The notes under the pieces were generated by a model that searched no databases, was not told where the DNA came from, and saw only the letters and a program-made list of their open reading frames with translations. This document shows positions 36,510-47,351 of a DNA stretch of 64,000 bases, one piece after another. Numbering within the stretch: position 1 is the stretch's first letter; every line of letters begins with the position of its first letter. The DNA comes from Oceanobacillus caeni (GTDB lineage: Bacteria; Bacillota; Bacilli; Bacillales; Amphibacillaceae): positions 1 to 64,000 of the forward strand of contig NZ_JAHHXM010000018.1 of assembly GCF_019037185.1 (NCBI RefSeq), read 5' to 3'. A program made the translations under genes and the position numbers.

Positions 36510-36863
36510 ATGATTGCTGTTGGTGAAAAAATTGAAACAGAAGCGGATTTAGTACTTCCTAAATTTAAATTAGTAACATTCTCGTAGATAAATGTAAGTG
36601 GTTTCAATAAAGGAGAGGGATTAGTAGCTATTAAACCAAGCGGTGAATTTAATTTTGGCTAGATGGTAGTACATTCTATTAATTTACAAACAGATCAACT
36701 GTTCAGTTTTGTTGATATGGAAAAAATTGAATGTGTTGTCATTCATAGAGAAACGGTAAGGCAGTTCCATAATGAAATAATTGGATTAAGGCAGCTTGAA
36801 GTAGATAAAACGATTTGGGTTGAATTTGCTAAAAAATATCAGGCATTAAGGGTTAGTAGATAA
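36510..36863 (+). pseudogene. Degenerate araD-like (ribulose-5-phosphate 4-epimerase) gene
   Basis: After AAAAGGAGA, an ATG at 36510 opens a frame reading LPKFKLVTFS, stop, INVSGFNKGEGLVAIKPSGEF, stop, MVVHS. It aligns with the intact AraD at 46618, which reads [17 protein letters not shown] and [11 protein letters not shown] in the same order. The first stop (36585) is TAG where AraD has the Trp codon TGG. The second is at 36660. The last part (66 codons from 36663) aligns only for its first few residues; the rest is not recognised. It is still behind an AraR-controlled promoter and has no coding value. Confidence 0.75.
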
Positions 36864-36888
36864 GTAGCTTTCTTCAAATACCTAATGA

Positions 36889-38430
<1,542 letters not shown>

Positions 38431-38441
38431 GAGGTGTCATA

Positions 38442-39920
38442 ATGGGGAATAGAATAACAATTAATACCGATATCGTTGAAGGTAAAATAAATAAAAATAT
38501 CTATGGTCATTTTGCGGAACATTTAGGTAGAGGAATTTACGAAGGTTTATGGGTTGGCGAAGACTCCTCGATTCCAAATACAAATGGAATTAGAAATGAT
38601 GTTTTGGAAGCCCTTAAAAAATTAGATATTCCTGTTTTACGTTGGCCAGGCGGATGCTTTGCTGATGAATACCACTGGAAAGATGGGGTAGGTCCGCGGT
38701 CAAATCGTAAACGTATGGTGAATACGCACTGGGGAGGAGTTGTTGAAAACAATCACTTTGGTACACATGAATTTATGATGCTCTGTGACATGTTAGGTGC
38801 TGAACCCTATATTAATGGAAATGTCGGTAGTGGTACCGTTCAAGAAATGTCAGAGTGGGTTGAATACATGACCTTTGACGGTGAATCACCAATGGCGAAC
38901 TGGAGACGTGAGAATGGCAAAGAGGATCCTTGGAAATTGAAATACTTTGGTGTCGGTAATGAAAACTGGGGATGTGGTGGTAACATGCGTCCAGAATATT
39001 ATGCAGATCTATACCGTCGTTATCAAACATATGTAAGAAACTATGCGGATAATCAAATTTATCGTATCGCAGGTGGTGCGAATGTGGATGATTATCACTG
39101 GACAGAAGTATTAATGCGGGAAGCCCATCATGTAATGGACGGTTTAAGCTTACATTATTATGTACATCCAGGTGGTTTTTGGAATAAAGGTCAAGCAGTA
39201 TACTTCAAAGAAGAAGAATGGGATATTGCCATGCAAAAAACGCTGTATATGGATGAACTCATTACCAAACATAGTACGATCATGGATAAATATGATCCGG
39301 AAAAGCGGATTGGTATGATTATTGACGAATGGGGTGCATGGTATGATGTCGAACCAGGTACAAACCCAGGATTTTTATATCAACAAAACACAATTAGAGA
39401 TGCTGTTATTGCAGGGGTACATTTTAATATATTCCATCAGCATAATGACCGTGTGCAAATGGCAAATATTGCTCAAATGGTTAATGTTATTCAAGCGGTT
39501 ATTTTAACGGAACAAGATAAAATGATTTTAACCCCAACTTATCATGTGTTTGAAATGTATAAAGTTCACCAAGATGCAGAGAAAATAGGTTTAAACATAG
39601 AAGCAGATACGATTCAAGAGAATGGTCAAAGTTATCCGCATATAAGTGCTTCTGCTTCTAGGAAAGATGATACCGTGCATATTAGTTTATGTAATTTAGA
39701 TAAAGAACAGTCAGCATCATTAAACGTTGATTTACGTGGAATGGAAGTTAGTAAAGTAAATGGTCGTATATTAACTGCAAAGGAAATGAATGCTATTAAT
39801 ACGTTTGAAGATCCTGAAAATGTCAGCCCAATGGAATTTACAGGATATAAACAGGTGGGTAACCATTTAAATATAGTACTTCCATCTAAATCTGTTGTAA
39901 TATTGTCTATTAAACCATAA
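38442..39920 (+). CDS. abf2: GH51 alpha-L-arabinofuranosidase (second copy)
   Basis: The 492-residue enzyme is a divergent paralogue of its neighbour, with acid/base Glu in GVGNENWG (174) and nucleophile Glu in [10 protein letters not shown] (296). [19 protein letters not shown] is the sugar-site motif of the Abf2 branch. There is no signal peptide, so it acts inside the cell. B. subtilis also has two GH51 enzymes with different linkage preferences (AbfA, Abf2). The tandem order here suggests division of labour between 1,5-, 1,2- and 1,3-linked arabinose. Confidence 0.92.
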   Translation: MGNRITINTDIVEGKINKNIYGHFAEHLGRGIYEGLWVGEDSSIPNTNGIRNDVLEALKKLDIPVLRWPGGCFADEYHWKDGVGPRSNRKRMVNTHWGGVVENNHFGTHEFMMLCDMLGAEPYINGNVGSGTVQEMSEWVEYMTFDGESPMANWRRENGKEDPWKLKYFGVGNENWGCGGNMRPEYYADLYRRYQTYVRNYADNQIYRIAGGANVDDYHWTEVLMREAHHVMDGLSLHYYVHPGGFWNKGQAVYFKEEEWDIAMQKTLYMDELITKHSTIMDKYDPEKRIGMIIDEWGAWYDVEPGTNPGFLYQQNTIRDAVIAGVHFNIFHQHNDRVQMANIAQMVNVIQAVILTEQDKMILTPTYHVFEMYKVHQDAEKIGLNIEADTIQENGQSYPHISASASRKDDTVHISLCNLDKEQSASLNVDLRGMEVSKVNGRILTAKEMNAINTFEDPENVSPMEFTGYKQVGNHLNIVLPSKSVVILSIKP

Positions 39921-40036
39921 TTATACTTAAATGAATGGGGGGTATCCCCCTATACATCATTAAGAAGAACCTATAGAAAATTGGGACGATTTCAGGTAAC
40001 AAAGTGTTTGTTTAGCTTTAGTTGTGAATATAGGAT

Positions 40037-40266
40037 ATGCGCATATCCAAATACACTGCTTTTGACGATAAATTTGAGGAAGAATTATTAGATGGTGTTG
40101 TAACGGTAGAAGGAGATGCCACAAGAACAGATCCTAATTCATGGGCAGGTAGTTTATACAAATCTACCAATGATAATAAGATCCCAGTAAAGGTAAAAGC
40201 AGTCCCTTATTATGCTAGTGTAGTTGTAAACCTTGGGAAATGCTAGTCTGGATAAATGAAGATTAA
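40037..40266 (+). pseudogene. C-terminal remnant of a GH127 beta-L-arabinofuranosidase
   Basis: The frame FEEELLDGVVTVEGDA, then VKVKAVPYYAS, then after a one-base shift MLVWINED and a stop at 40264, matches the C-terminal domain of GH127 (former DUF1680) enzymes. These typically read ELLGGVV, AIPYYAWANRG and GEMLVW. The shift falls in GGGAAATG, where one A seems lost. All of the catalytic domain is gone. An intact ancestor would have allowed use of beta-linked arabinose of plant glycoproteins. Confidence 0.65.
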
Positions 40267-40331
40267 GTATAAATATACCTTCTGTTTTTATTAAATTAAT
40301 TATTTATAAAAAGAAGCTCTAATGTAATCTG

Positions 40332-40371
40332 TAACAGAAACTGTTATAATATACCTCATACGGACAAGTTT
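40332..40371 (+). promoter_or_regulatory. araR promoter with AraR-like box and small palindrome
   Basis: TATAAT (40345-40350) is the likely -10. On the minus strand, AACTTGTCCGTATGAG (40355-40370) matches the TTGTCCGTAC type of AraR box just after it, which suggests autorepression. TAACAG-AAA-CTGTTA (40332-40346) is a perfect palindrome overlapping the -10; its binder is unknown. Confidence 0.55.
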
Positions 40372-40397
40372 GAAATATATAGAAACAGAGGTGTACC

Positions 40398-41510
40398 ATG
40401 AAAACGAAACACAGTATAGTAAGGGAATATATTCAATCTAAAATACTAGATGGAACTTATGAACCGCACCAAAAGATTAGCTCAGAAAGTGAACTGATGG
40501 AACGCTTTAGTGTAAGTCGTCATACCGTTCGTCTTGCCATTGGGGATCTCGTAAATCAAGGTTGGTTGTATCGTAAGCAAGGAGCGGGTACATATTGTGC
40601 GGAAAGAAATGAAACGGGATCGAATGATTATAACCGGAAGAATATCGCCATCATTACAACGAATATTTCAAATTATATTTTCCCTTCCATCATACAGGGA
40701 GCAGAATCACTTTTAAGTAAAAATGATTATCAGGTTAGTTTATATAGTACGGATAACGATCATGAAAATGAAAAGAAAATATTGGAGAAAATCCTAACCT
40801 ATAATGTGGACGGTGTCATTATAGAACCAACACAGAGTGCGATTTCAAATCCTAATATAAATTACTATCTGAATCTAGAAAAGTCCAATATCCCTTATAT
40901 TATGATTAATGCTTATTATGATGAATTGGAACCATTGAGTATTACGATAGATGATGAAAAAGGCGGATTTATCCAGACAGAGCATCTTATTGAACAAGGG
41001 CATGAGAATATTCTAGGTTTCTTTAAAACGGATGATTTACAGGGTACTAGGAGAATGAAAGGCTATTTAAAGGCTCATCGTAGCCATCATGTACAAATTA
41101 GACCTAGTAATATCATCACATACCACACGCAAGAAATAATGACTAAACCACAGGAAGAATTGGAAAAAATATTGGAACTTCCAAACGAAGAATGGCCAAC
41201 TGCTATTGTTTGTTATAATGATGAACTTGCTATGTTATTGTTGGACGTATTACGTAAGAAAAACATCAAAGTACCGGAAGATATATCCTTAATAGGTTAT
41301 GATAACTCTTTATTATCCAGAGTATCCGAGGTGAAATTAACTACGATTAAACATCCGCAAAGTGAGATGGGCGAAGCGGCTGCAAAAATGATATTAAACT
41401 TGATTAATCGGAAACAAGGTCTTAACAAGGAAGAAGTGGAAGAATCCATCGTATATGAACCAGAACTTATAAAAAGGAATTCAACAAAAGATATAAGAGA
41501 GTTAGTTTGA
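40398..41510 (+). CDS. araR: Arabinose-responsive repressor AraR
   Basis: The 370-residue protein joins a GntR-type winged helix (about 1-70, SSESELMERFSVSRHTVRLA) to a LacI-type sugar-binding domain (about 80-360, GVIIEPTQSA and ISLIGYDNS). This chimera is the hallmark of AraR, which leaves DNA when it binds L-arabinose. The putative targets are the TACGTA-centred boxes listed in this island. AGAGGTG precedes the ATG. It sits between the GH51 pair and a GH43 gene, on the same strand as all other genes of the island. Confidence 0.93.
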   Translation: MKTKHSIVREYIQSKILDGTYEPHQKISSESELMERFSVSRHTVRLAIGDLVNQGWLYRKQGAGTYCAERNETGSNDYNRKNIAIITTNISNYIFPSIIQGAESLLSKNDYQVSLYSTDNDHENEKKILEKILTYNVDGVIIEPTQSAISNPNINYYLNLEKSNIPYIMINAYYDELEPLSITIDDEKGGFIQTEHLIEQGHENILGFFKTDDLQGTRRMKGYLKAHRSHHVQIRPSNIITYHTQEIMTKPQEELEKILELPNEEWPTAIVCYNDELAMLLLDVLRKKNIKVPEDISLIGYDNSLLSRVSEVKLTTIKHPQSEMGEAAAKMILNLINRKQGLNKEEVEESIVYEPELIKRNSTKDIRELV

Positions 41511-41537
41511 AAAATATAGATATGGGAGAGGTTATCT

Positions 41538-42701
41538 ATGACTATAAAAGTGTTGGATAGTGTTCAAGTTACGACCGGTCTTGGTTTAAAACCCGAATTG
41601 CCAAACAGGGTTGCCTTTGAAATGGAAGAAGGGGTAAAGGTAGATGTCGATGTCGTTTGGGAGTGCTTTCAAGAAGATAAATATGAAGAACCCGGGACTT
41701 TTCAGGTAAAAGGGAAAATTAAAGTAAAAGAATATCCCAACCCTCTGGTAGAACAAAGAGCGGATCCTTATATTTATAAACATACAGATGGTTATTATTA
41801 TTTTACAGGATCTTACCCTGAATATGACCGAATTGTTCTTAGAAGATCCAAATCGATAGAAGGTCTAAAAGATGCCAAGGAGATTGTTATTTGGAAAAAA
41901 CATGAAGAAGGAATTATGTCCGAACATATTTGGGCACCAGAAATTCATTATATTGATGGAAATTGGTATGTCCATTTTGCTGCAGGGGATCATGATGATG
42001 CTTGGGCTATACGTCCTTATGTATTAGAAAACAAATCTAAGGATCCCTTTGAAGGGGAATGGCTGGAAAAAGGTCAGGTTAATACTGACTTCCAAAGTTT
42101 CTCATTAGATGCTACAACATTTGAACATAGGGGAAAAAGATACTTAGTTTGGGCGCAAAAGGTGGATAATGATACCATTTCTAATTTGTATATTGCTGAA
42201 ATGGAAAATCCTTGGACCATTAAATCCAAACAAGTTGTTCTTTCCACTCCTAATCTACCTTGGGAACAAGAAGGATTTTATGTGAATGAGGGTGCTTCCT
42301 TCATTAAACGAAATGGTAAAGTGTTTATTGCTTATTCGGCTAGTGCAACGGACTACCGTTATGCAATGGGAATATTGACAGCGGATGAAAATAGTAATCT
42401 ATTGGATCCGAAAGCGTGGACGAAATCAAAAGAACCAGTCTTTGTAACATGCGAGGAAACGAAGGAATATGGACCAGGTCATAATAGTTTTACAGTTGCG
42501 GAAGATGGAGTTACTGATTTACTAGTCTATCATGCTCGTCCATACAAGGAGATTGTAGGTAACTCTTTATATGATCATAATCGTCACGCACGTGTGCAAC
42601 AATTATTTTGGGATCAACACGGGAATCCATACTTTGGTTATCCAGGTATGACGAAAGATCTAAAAGAAAAAAAGATTGTTGCTACGGTTACTGTGAAATA
42701 A
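41538..42701 (+). CDS. Cytoplasmic GH43 arabinofuranosidase with N-terminal Ig-like (Big_4-type) domain
   Basis: The first 65 residues form a Big_4-like Ig fold (LPNRVAFEMEEGVKVDV, EPGTFQVKGKI). A GH43 propeller follows with catalytic Asp in RADPYIY (76), Asp in SLDATTF (191) and Glu in VNEGASF (251). No signal peptide is seen, so an extracellular-type Ig domain sits on what looks like a cytoplasmic enzyme. The GH43 part is a close paralogue of the gene at 49497, which lacks the Ig domain. It follows araR after 27 bp and may be co-transcribed. Arabinofuranosidase or exo-arabinanase activity is inferred. Confidence 0.85.
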   Translation: MTIKVLDSVQVTTGLGLKPELPNRVAFEMEEGVKVDVDVVWECFQEDKYEEPGTFQVKGKIKVKEYPNPLVEQRADPYIYKHTDGYYYFTGSYPEYDRIVLRRSKSIEGLKDAKEIVIWKKHEEGIMSEHIWAPEIHYIDGNWYVHFAAGDHDDAWAIRPYVLENKSKDPFEGEWLEKGQVNTDFQSFSLDATTFEHRGKRYLVWAQKVDNDTISNLYIAEMENPWTIKSKQVVLSTPNLPWEQEGFYVNEGASFIKRNGKVFIAYSASATDYRYAMGILTADENSNLLDPKAWTKSKEPVFVTCEETKEYGPGHNSFTVAEDGVTDLLVYHARPYKEIVGNSLYDHNRHARVQQLFWDQHGNPYFGYPGMTKDLKEKKIVATVTVK

Positions 42702-42707
42702 GCGGCA

Positions 42708-42956
42708 ATGAGGTGTAAAGGTTGTTTGCAATCTATCATCGTATCAGATGAGTATATCCAACAGCTAATTAAGGAGCAATTACAATTGGAAACCGATTTG
42801 GTTGATGACCAAACATATAATGAAAGACTTCAAACATGTAAAAACTGTCCATCTCTTCTTTATGGGAATACTTGTAGTCATTGCGGATGCTTTGTTCAAT
42901 TTAGAGCGAAGTTGTCTTATAAAACTTGCCCTTATCCCGAGGGATCAAAATGGTGA
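42708..42956 (+). CDS. Small Cys-rich (DUF6171-like) protein
   Basis: The 82-residue product has two CxxC-type knuckles at the ends (MRCKGC and CKNC, CSHCGC) and a final Cys in KTCPYPEG. The Cys spacing suggests zinc binding. Very similar small proteins are annotated as DUF6171 in Bacillaceae, without known function. The ATG is only six bases after the GH43 stop and lacks a clear ribosome-binding site, so translation may be coupled. A hairpin follows. Confidence 0.7.
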   Translation: MRCKGCLQSIIVSDEYIQQLIKEQLQLETDLVDDQTYNERLQTCKNCPSLLYGNTCSHCGCFVQFRAKLSYKTCPYPEGSKW

Positions 42957-42971
42957 GTGGTAATTAACAAA

Positions 42972-43015
42972 TCTTAGCCGGTAGGATGTTTATCTTATCG
43001 GCTCCCTTTTTATAT
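42972..43015 (+). terminator. Terminator hairpin
   Basis: AGCCGGTA...TATCGGCT at 42975-43003 forms an imperfect stem with CCCTTTTT after it, ending the araR-GH43-DUF6171 unit. Confidence 0.65.
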
Positions 43016-43019
43016 AAAA

Positions 43020-43364
43020 TGGAGGGATTGTAAGTAAATCTCAAATGGATTATTCCAATTAGCAAAAGTACTAGGAGCCGAAGATGTCCCATTACCCAAA
43101 ATAGAAGTTAGAAGAAAATGCTACACAGGTCTGTTTTTCCTTATTTAAGAGAATAATTTTAAGCAGCGATCCTAATTCAATTAATGGTGGAACTGCGTCG
43201 GAGTCGGGCATTCTTATAGTTGTAAGATTAGCTTTTAACAAAATAAGTTGGGGGTCATGGGATAGGTCTTGTATCCTTGGGAAGATGGAGATTGGAAAAC
43301 AGGATGTGACATGTCTATGTACATATACAATAGCTTTTATTATTTAAGGAAAAGAGGAGAAAAC
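43020..43364. other. Gap before galM with decayed coding traces
   Basis: No intact gene is visible. On the plus strand one frame reads NGLFQLAKVLGAEDVPLPKI and another SDPNSINGGTASESGILI, both interrupted by stops. A third, directly before galM, reads YPWEDGDWKTG. These look more like protein than random DNA, but I cannot place them in a family. They fit the pattern of decayed genes in this island. Confidence 0.35.
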
Positions 43365-44414
43365 ATGCAAGTAAAACAAGAAAGGTTTGGAGAAGTTGAT
43401 GGTAACACTGTATATTCTTTTACAATCAAAAACGAGCGCGGCGTAGAACTAACCTGCATTAATTACGGCTGCATTATAACTGAAATGATAGTACCGGACT
43501 TGCAGGGGAATTTTGAAAATGTTTTCCTTGGGTACGATACGCTAGAGGAATATTTAAATGATACAACATACTTGGGGGCTATTATTGGTCGCGTTGGCGG
43601 GCGAATAAAAGGTGCGCAGTTTAAATTGGATGGACAATCCCACACACTTGCAAAAAATGAAGGAAACAATCACCTCCACGGAGGGATAAAAGGATTCAAT
43701 CGTGTTATTTGGGATGCCGAAGTGTTTGAACAAGAAAATGAAGCTGGTGTTCAATTTAAGTATTTAAGCCCAGATGGTGAGGAAGGGTATTCAGGGAATG
43801 TGGCAATAAAGGTTACCTATTCACTGAATAATGAAAATGAGTTAGTCATTACTTATAACGCTGTTTCAGATAAAAAAACGCCTATCGCGTTGACAAACCA
43901 TTCTTATTTTAATTTAAGCGGTAACCTTAAACGGGATATTTTAAATCACACACTAAAACTAAAGAGTGATAGATTCTTAGAACTGGATCAAGAGTTTATC
44001 CCAACCGGTGCAATGTTAGATGTAAGAAATACCCCGTTTGATTTTACCGAAGAGAGAACCATTAAATCAGGAACAGTTTCCAATCATCCGCAAAACGTTC
44101 TGGTAGGGAAAGGCTATGACCATCCATTTCTTTTAAGCAATAATCATGATGAAGAAATAGTACTGAAGGATCCTGAGAGCGGACGAACATTAATTGTAGA
44201 AACAGACGAGGTTGGAGTTGTTGTCTATTCTGGTAATTTAATAGGTGATAAAGGTTATATTCGAGATATTCCAGCGAGGAAGCATCTGGGAATTTGTTTG
44301 GAAACACAAGGTCTTCCTGATGCAATTCATCACCCCGCATTTCCTTCAATAATTATTGATAAGGACCAAAAATATAGCTCAGCAACGAGATACAAATTTG
44401 GAGTAGAGCGATAG
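43365..44414 (+). CDS. galM: Aldose 1-epimerase (mutarotase)
   Basis: The 349-residue protein interconverts alpha and beta anomers of sugars. Conserved segments are GNNHLHGGIKGFNRVIWDAE with the substrate His, ALTNHSYFNLSG with the catalytic His, and ICLETQGLPDAIHHPAFPS with the catalytic Glu. The ATG at 43365 follows AGAGGAG; the longer frame from 43269 includes decayed sequence. In an arabinose island it probably speeds mutarotation of freed L-arabinose before isomerisation. Confidence 0.92.
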   Translation: MQVKQERFGEVDGNTVYSFTIKNERGVELTCINYGCIITEMIVPDLQGNFENVFLGYDTLEEYLNDTTYLGAIIGRVGGRIKGAQFKLDGQSHTLAKNEGNNHLHGGIKGFNRVIWDAEVFEQENEAGVQFKYLSPDGEEGYSGNVAIKVTYSLNNENELVITYNAVSDKKTPIALTNHSYFNLSGNLKRDILNHTLKLKSDRFLELDQEFIPTGAMLDVRNTPFDFTEERTIKSGTVSNHPQNVLVGKGYDHPFLLSNNHDEEIVLKDPESGRTLIVETDEVGVVVYSGNLIGDKGYIRDIPARKHLGICLETQGLPDAIHHPAFPSIIIDKDQKYSSATRYKFGVER

Positions 44415-44464
44415 TTTTTTTAGTAGCGAGTAAAAGAGCCGGAGGGACAGGATCCATAGCATCA

Positions 44465-44513
44465 AGCTAACAAAAAATAGGGAAAATCATCTTTAAGTTT
44501 TGTTAGCTTTTTT
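44465..44513 (+). terminator. Strong terminator after galM
   Basis: AGCTAACAAAA (44465-44475) pairs perfectly with TTTTGTTAGCT (44498-44508), then a T run. The remaining 475 bp up to the kinase gene are AT-rich and contain the AraR-controlled promoter described at 44858. Confidence 0.85.
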
Positions 44514-44857
44514 CCCTCTATTACTCGTTTAGAATATTTTTTGAAAACCAAATAAGCATTCACGAATAATGGAAAATGTAATCCAAAATATAGGTTGTGA
44601 TTACATCAATTGCAGTATTGTTCGCATTTCAATGGGTTTATTTTGTGTACTTATATGTACATGTTTTGCCGTAGCCTCAGTTCAATTAAAAATTTTATGT
44701 TATAACCGTAAAAATAATTAAAAGTTATACACCTTCCTACATTACACCTGTCTTATTAAGAATTTATATTTGGCCTCCACTTTGAATTGTTTGTTTATAT
44801 ATAGGGAGAAAAGAAAGAATGGTTACCATGAACTTATAAGTATTGAGACATCTTAAG

Positions 44858-44886
44858 TTGACAGATGTACGTACAATACTTACACT
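44858..44886 (+). promoter_or_regulatory. araBDA promoter with AraR box
   Basis: A perfect TTGACA (44858-44863) and TACACT (44881-44886) are 17 bp apart. ATGTACGTACAAT (44865-44877), a near-perfect palindrome, lies between them, so bound AraR would block RNA polymerase. The start codon is about 100 bp further on. Confidence 0.8.
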
Positions 44887-44987
44887 AGAATTGTAATTGT
44901 AAAAAGAGAAATGAAACAACTTAAGTAAAAAAGGGAAACTGCTCCTTTTGATTTAGTTTTGAAATTGCTATCAGAGAGGGGATTAAC

Positions 44988-46595
44988 GTGAATACAAATC
45001 AAGTGAACATCAAGAAAGCGATTACTAAGGGAGAAACCTCGCTTGGAATCGAATTTGGATCTACACGTATAAAGGCAGTATTGATAGATAACCGTTTTGA
45101 AACAATTGCATCTGGAAGTTATGAATGGGAGAATCGTTTGGAAAATGGATTTTGGACGTACAACTTAGTGGATATTATCACTGGTTTACAAACAGCCTAT
45201 AGTGAAATGAAGCAAGAAATTGAACGCAATTATGGAGTTACCATTCGGACAATTGGTTCCATTGGGTTTTCTGCAATGATGCATGGGTATATGGTCTTTG
45301 ACAAAACTGGTGAACTACTTGTTCCGTTTCGAACGTGGCGTAATACAACAACTAGCGTTGCAGCAAAAGAATTAACTGATTTGTTCCAATTCAATATACC
45401 CGAAAGGTGGAGTATTGCTCATCTTTATCAAGCAATATTAAATGAAGAGAAACATTTGTCGCGTGTTGACTTTATGACCACTTTAGCTGGATTTATTCAC
45501 TGGTTACTTACTGGAAAAAGAGTCATTGGTATAGGTGATGCTTCGGGTATTTTCCCAATTGATGAGTCATCGAAGGATTACGATGAATCCATGATTAAGC
45601 AGTTTGATGAAAAAATTGCTGATAAAGGTCTTCCTTGGAGCCTTAGGGATATTCTTCCTGAGGTTTATAACGGGGGAAAGCAAGCTGGTACACTAACTGA
45701 AATGGGAGCCAAAATTCTAGATAGATCACGAAATTTACAACCAGGCATTCCGCTTTGTCCTCCTGAAGGTGATGCGGGAACAGGGATGGTTGCTACGAAT
45801 ACTGTGAAGAAACGTACAGGAAATGTTTCAGTAGGAACTTCCGTATTTTCTATGATCGTATTAGAGAAAGGGCTCTCAAAGGTCTATCCAGAAATTGATT
45901 TAGTTACAACACCGAATGGAAGTCCGGTTGCGATGGTTCATGCAAATAACTGTTCAAGTGATCTTAATGCTTGGCTTGGTTTATTCCGTGAATTTTCCGA
46001 GGCAATGGGGCAAAAGGTGGAATCTAATCAATTATTCGAGGTGATGTTGAACAAAGCTTTGGAAGCAGATCCAGATGGTGGTGGTTTGCTTAGCTATGGT
46101 TATTTCTCAGGTGAAAATATAACAGGTTTAGAAAAAGGCCGGCCATTATTTGTTCGCTCACCAGAAAGTAATTTCAATTTAGCCAACTTCATGAGGACTC
46201 ATCTTTTTACAGCATTTGGCGCCTTGAAAATTGGGATGGATATTTTGGTGAAAAAAGAAAACGTTGCCATTGATGGCATTTTAGCTCATGGTGGTTTATT
46301 TAAAACTCCTATAGTCGGGCAAAAAATTGTTGCAGCTGCAATGAATGTTCCCGTTTCTGTAATGGAAACAGCTGGGGAAGGTGGTGCGTGGGGAATGGCG
46401 CTTCTTGCTTCTTACATGTTGAATAAGGAGAGTAATGAAAGTTTGGAGGACTTCCTTGATAAGAGAGTTTTTAAAGATGTTGAAGGGAAGGAAATTTATC
46501 CTGATGGAGTTGACGTTGAAGGATTTGAAGAATTTATCGAGCGATACAAAAAAGGTTTAGTGATTGAAGAGGTTGCTGTAGCTAATTTGATATGA
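44988..46595 (+). CDS. araB: FGGY-family kinase, probable L-ribulokinase
   Basis: The 535-residue sugar kinase begins with the phosphate-binding [17 protein letters not shown] motif, and shows [28 protein letters not shown] and the C-terminal [26 protein letters not shown] block of FGGY kinases. It is followed by araD and araA, so it surely phosphorylates L-ribulose. It is not of the 560-residue AraB type of B. subtilis and looks closer to the xylulokinase-like kinases found in lactobacillus ara operons. The GTG start follows GAGAGGGG. Confidence 0.87.
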   Translation: MNTNQVNIKKAITKGETSLGIEFGSTRIKAVLIDNRFETIASGSYEWENRLENGFWTYNLVDIITGLQTAYSEMKQEIERNYGVTIRTIGSIGFSAMMHGYMVFDKTGELLVPFRTWRNTTTSVAAKELTDLFQFNIPERWSIAHLYQAILNEEKHLSRVDFMTTLAGFIHWLLTGKRVIGIGDASGIFPIDESSKDYDESMIKQFDEKIADKGLPWSLRDILPEVYNGGKQAGTLTEMGAKILDRSRNLQPGIPLCPPEGDAGTGMVATNTVKKRTGNVSVGTSVFSMIVLEKGLSKVYPEIDLVTTPNGSPVAMVHANNCSSDLNAWLGLFREFSEAMGQKVESNQLFEVMLNKALEADPDGGGLLSYGYFSGENITGLEKGRPLFVRSPESNFNLANFMRTHLFTAFGALKIGMDILVKKENVAIDGILAHGGLFKTPIVGQKIVAAAMNVPVSVMETAGEGGAWGMALLASYMLNKESNESLEDFLDKRVFKDVEGKEIYPDGVDVEGFEEFIERYKKGLVIEEVAVANLI

Positions 46596-46617
46596 GAGGA
46601 AAACGGGAGGAATTAAT

Positions 46618-47313
46618 GTGTTAGAACAATTGAAAGAAGACGTATTTGAAGCCAATTTAGACCTGCCAAAACACGGACTCGTAAAATACACATGGGGAAA
46701 TGCAAGTGCTTTTGATCGAGATAGCGGATTATTTGTTATCAAACCGAGCGGTGTTGATTATAAAACAATGAAAGCTAGCGATATGGTAGTTGTTGATTTA
46801 GATGGAAATGTTGTAGAAGGAGAATTGAACCCATCATCGGATACTCCGACTCACGCTGTACTCTATAAACATTTTCCCGAAATCGGTGGTATTGTTCACA
46901 CTCATTCCACTTGGGCAACGATCTGGGCGCAAGCCGGTCTTGATGTTCCGGCGATGGGAACCACTCATGCAGACACATTTTATGGGGCTGTTCCATGTGC
47001 TCGCTTCTTGACGCAAGAGGAGATTGACCGTGGATATGAAATCGAAACAGGGCGTGTCATTATCGAAACCTTTGAAGAACGTGGGTTAGATGTCTTGGCG
47101 GTTCCAGGTGTATTACTTCATGGCCATGCTCCATTTACATGGGGAAAAGATGTTCAATCAGCGGTGATGAATAGTGTCGTGCTTGAGGAAGTTGCCAAGA
47201 TGAATTTATTTGCCCGTGAATTAAACAGTTTTGCTGAAGAATTACCACAAAGAATTTTGGATAAACATTATCTACGTAAACATGGGGAAAATGCCTATTA
47301 TGGGCAAAAATAA
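46618..47313 (+). CDS. araD: L-ribulose-5-phosphate 4-epimerase
   Basis: The 231-residue class II aldolase-like enzyme turns L-ribulose 5-phosphate into D-xylulose 5-phosphate. Zinc ligands are in [12 protein letters not shown] and [11 protein letters not shown], and WGNASAF and KPSGV form the phosphate site. The GTG at 46618 has GGGAGG seven bases upstream. It lies 22 bp after the kinase and 38 bp before the isomerase. A decayed relative lies at 36510. Confidence 0.94.
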   Translation: MLEQLKEDVFEANLDLPKHGLVKYTWGNASAFDRDSGLFVIKPSGVDYKTMKASDMVVVDLDGNVVEGELNPSSDTPTHAVLYKHFPEIGGIVHTHSTWATIWAQAGLDVPAMGTTHADTFYGAVPCARFLTQEEIDRGYEIETGRVIIETFEERGLDVLAVPGVLLHGHAPFTWGKDVQSAVMNSVVLEEVAKMNLFARELNSFAEELPQRILDKHYLRKHGENAYYGQK

Positions 47314-47351
47314 TACAACTAAACTATTAAACTACGAAAAGAGGAATTAGT

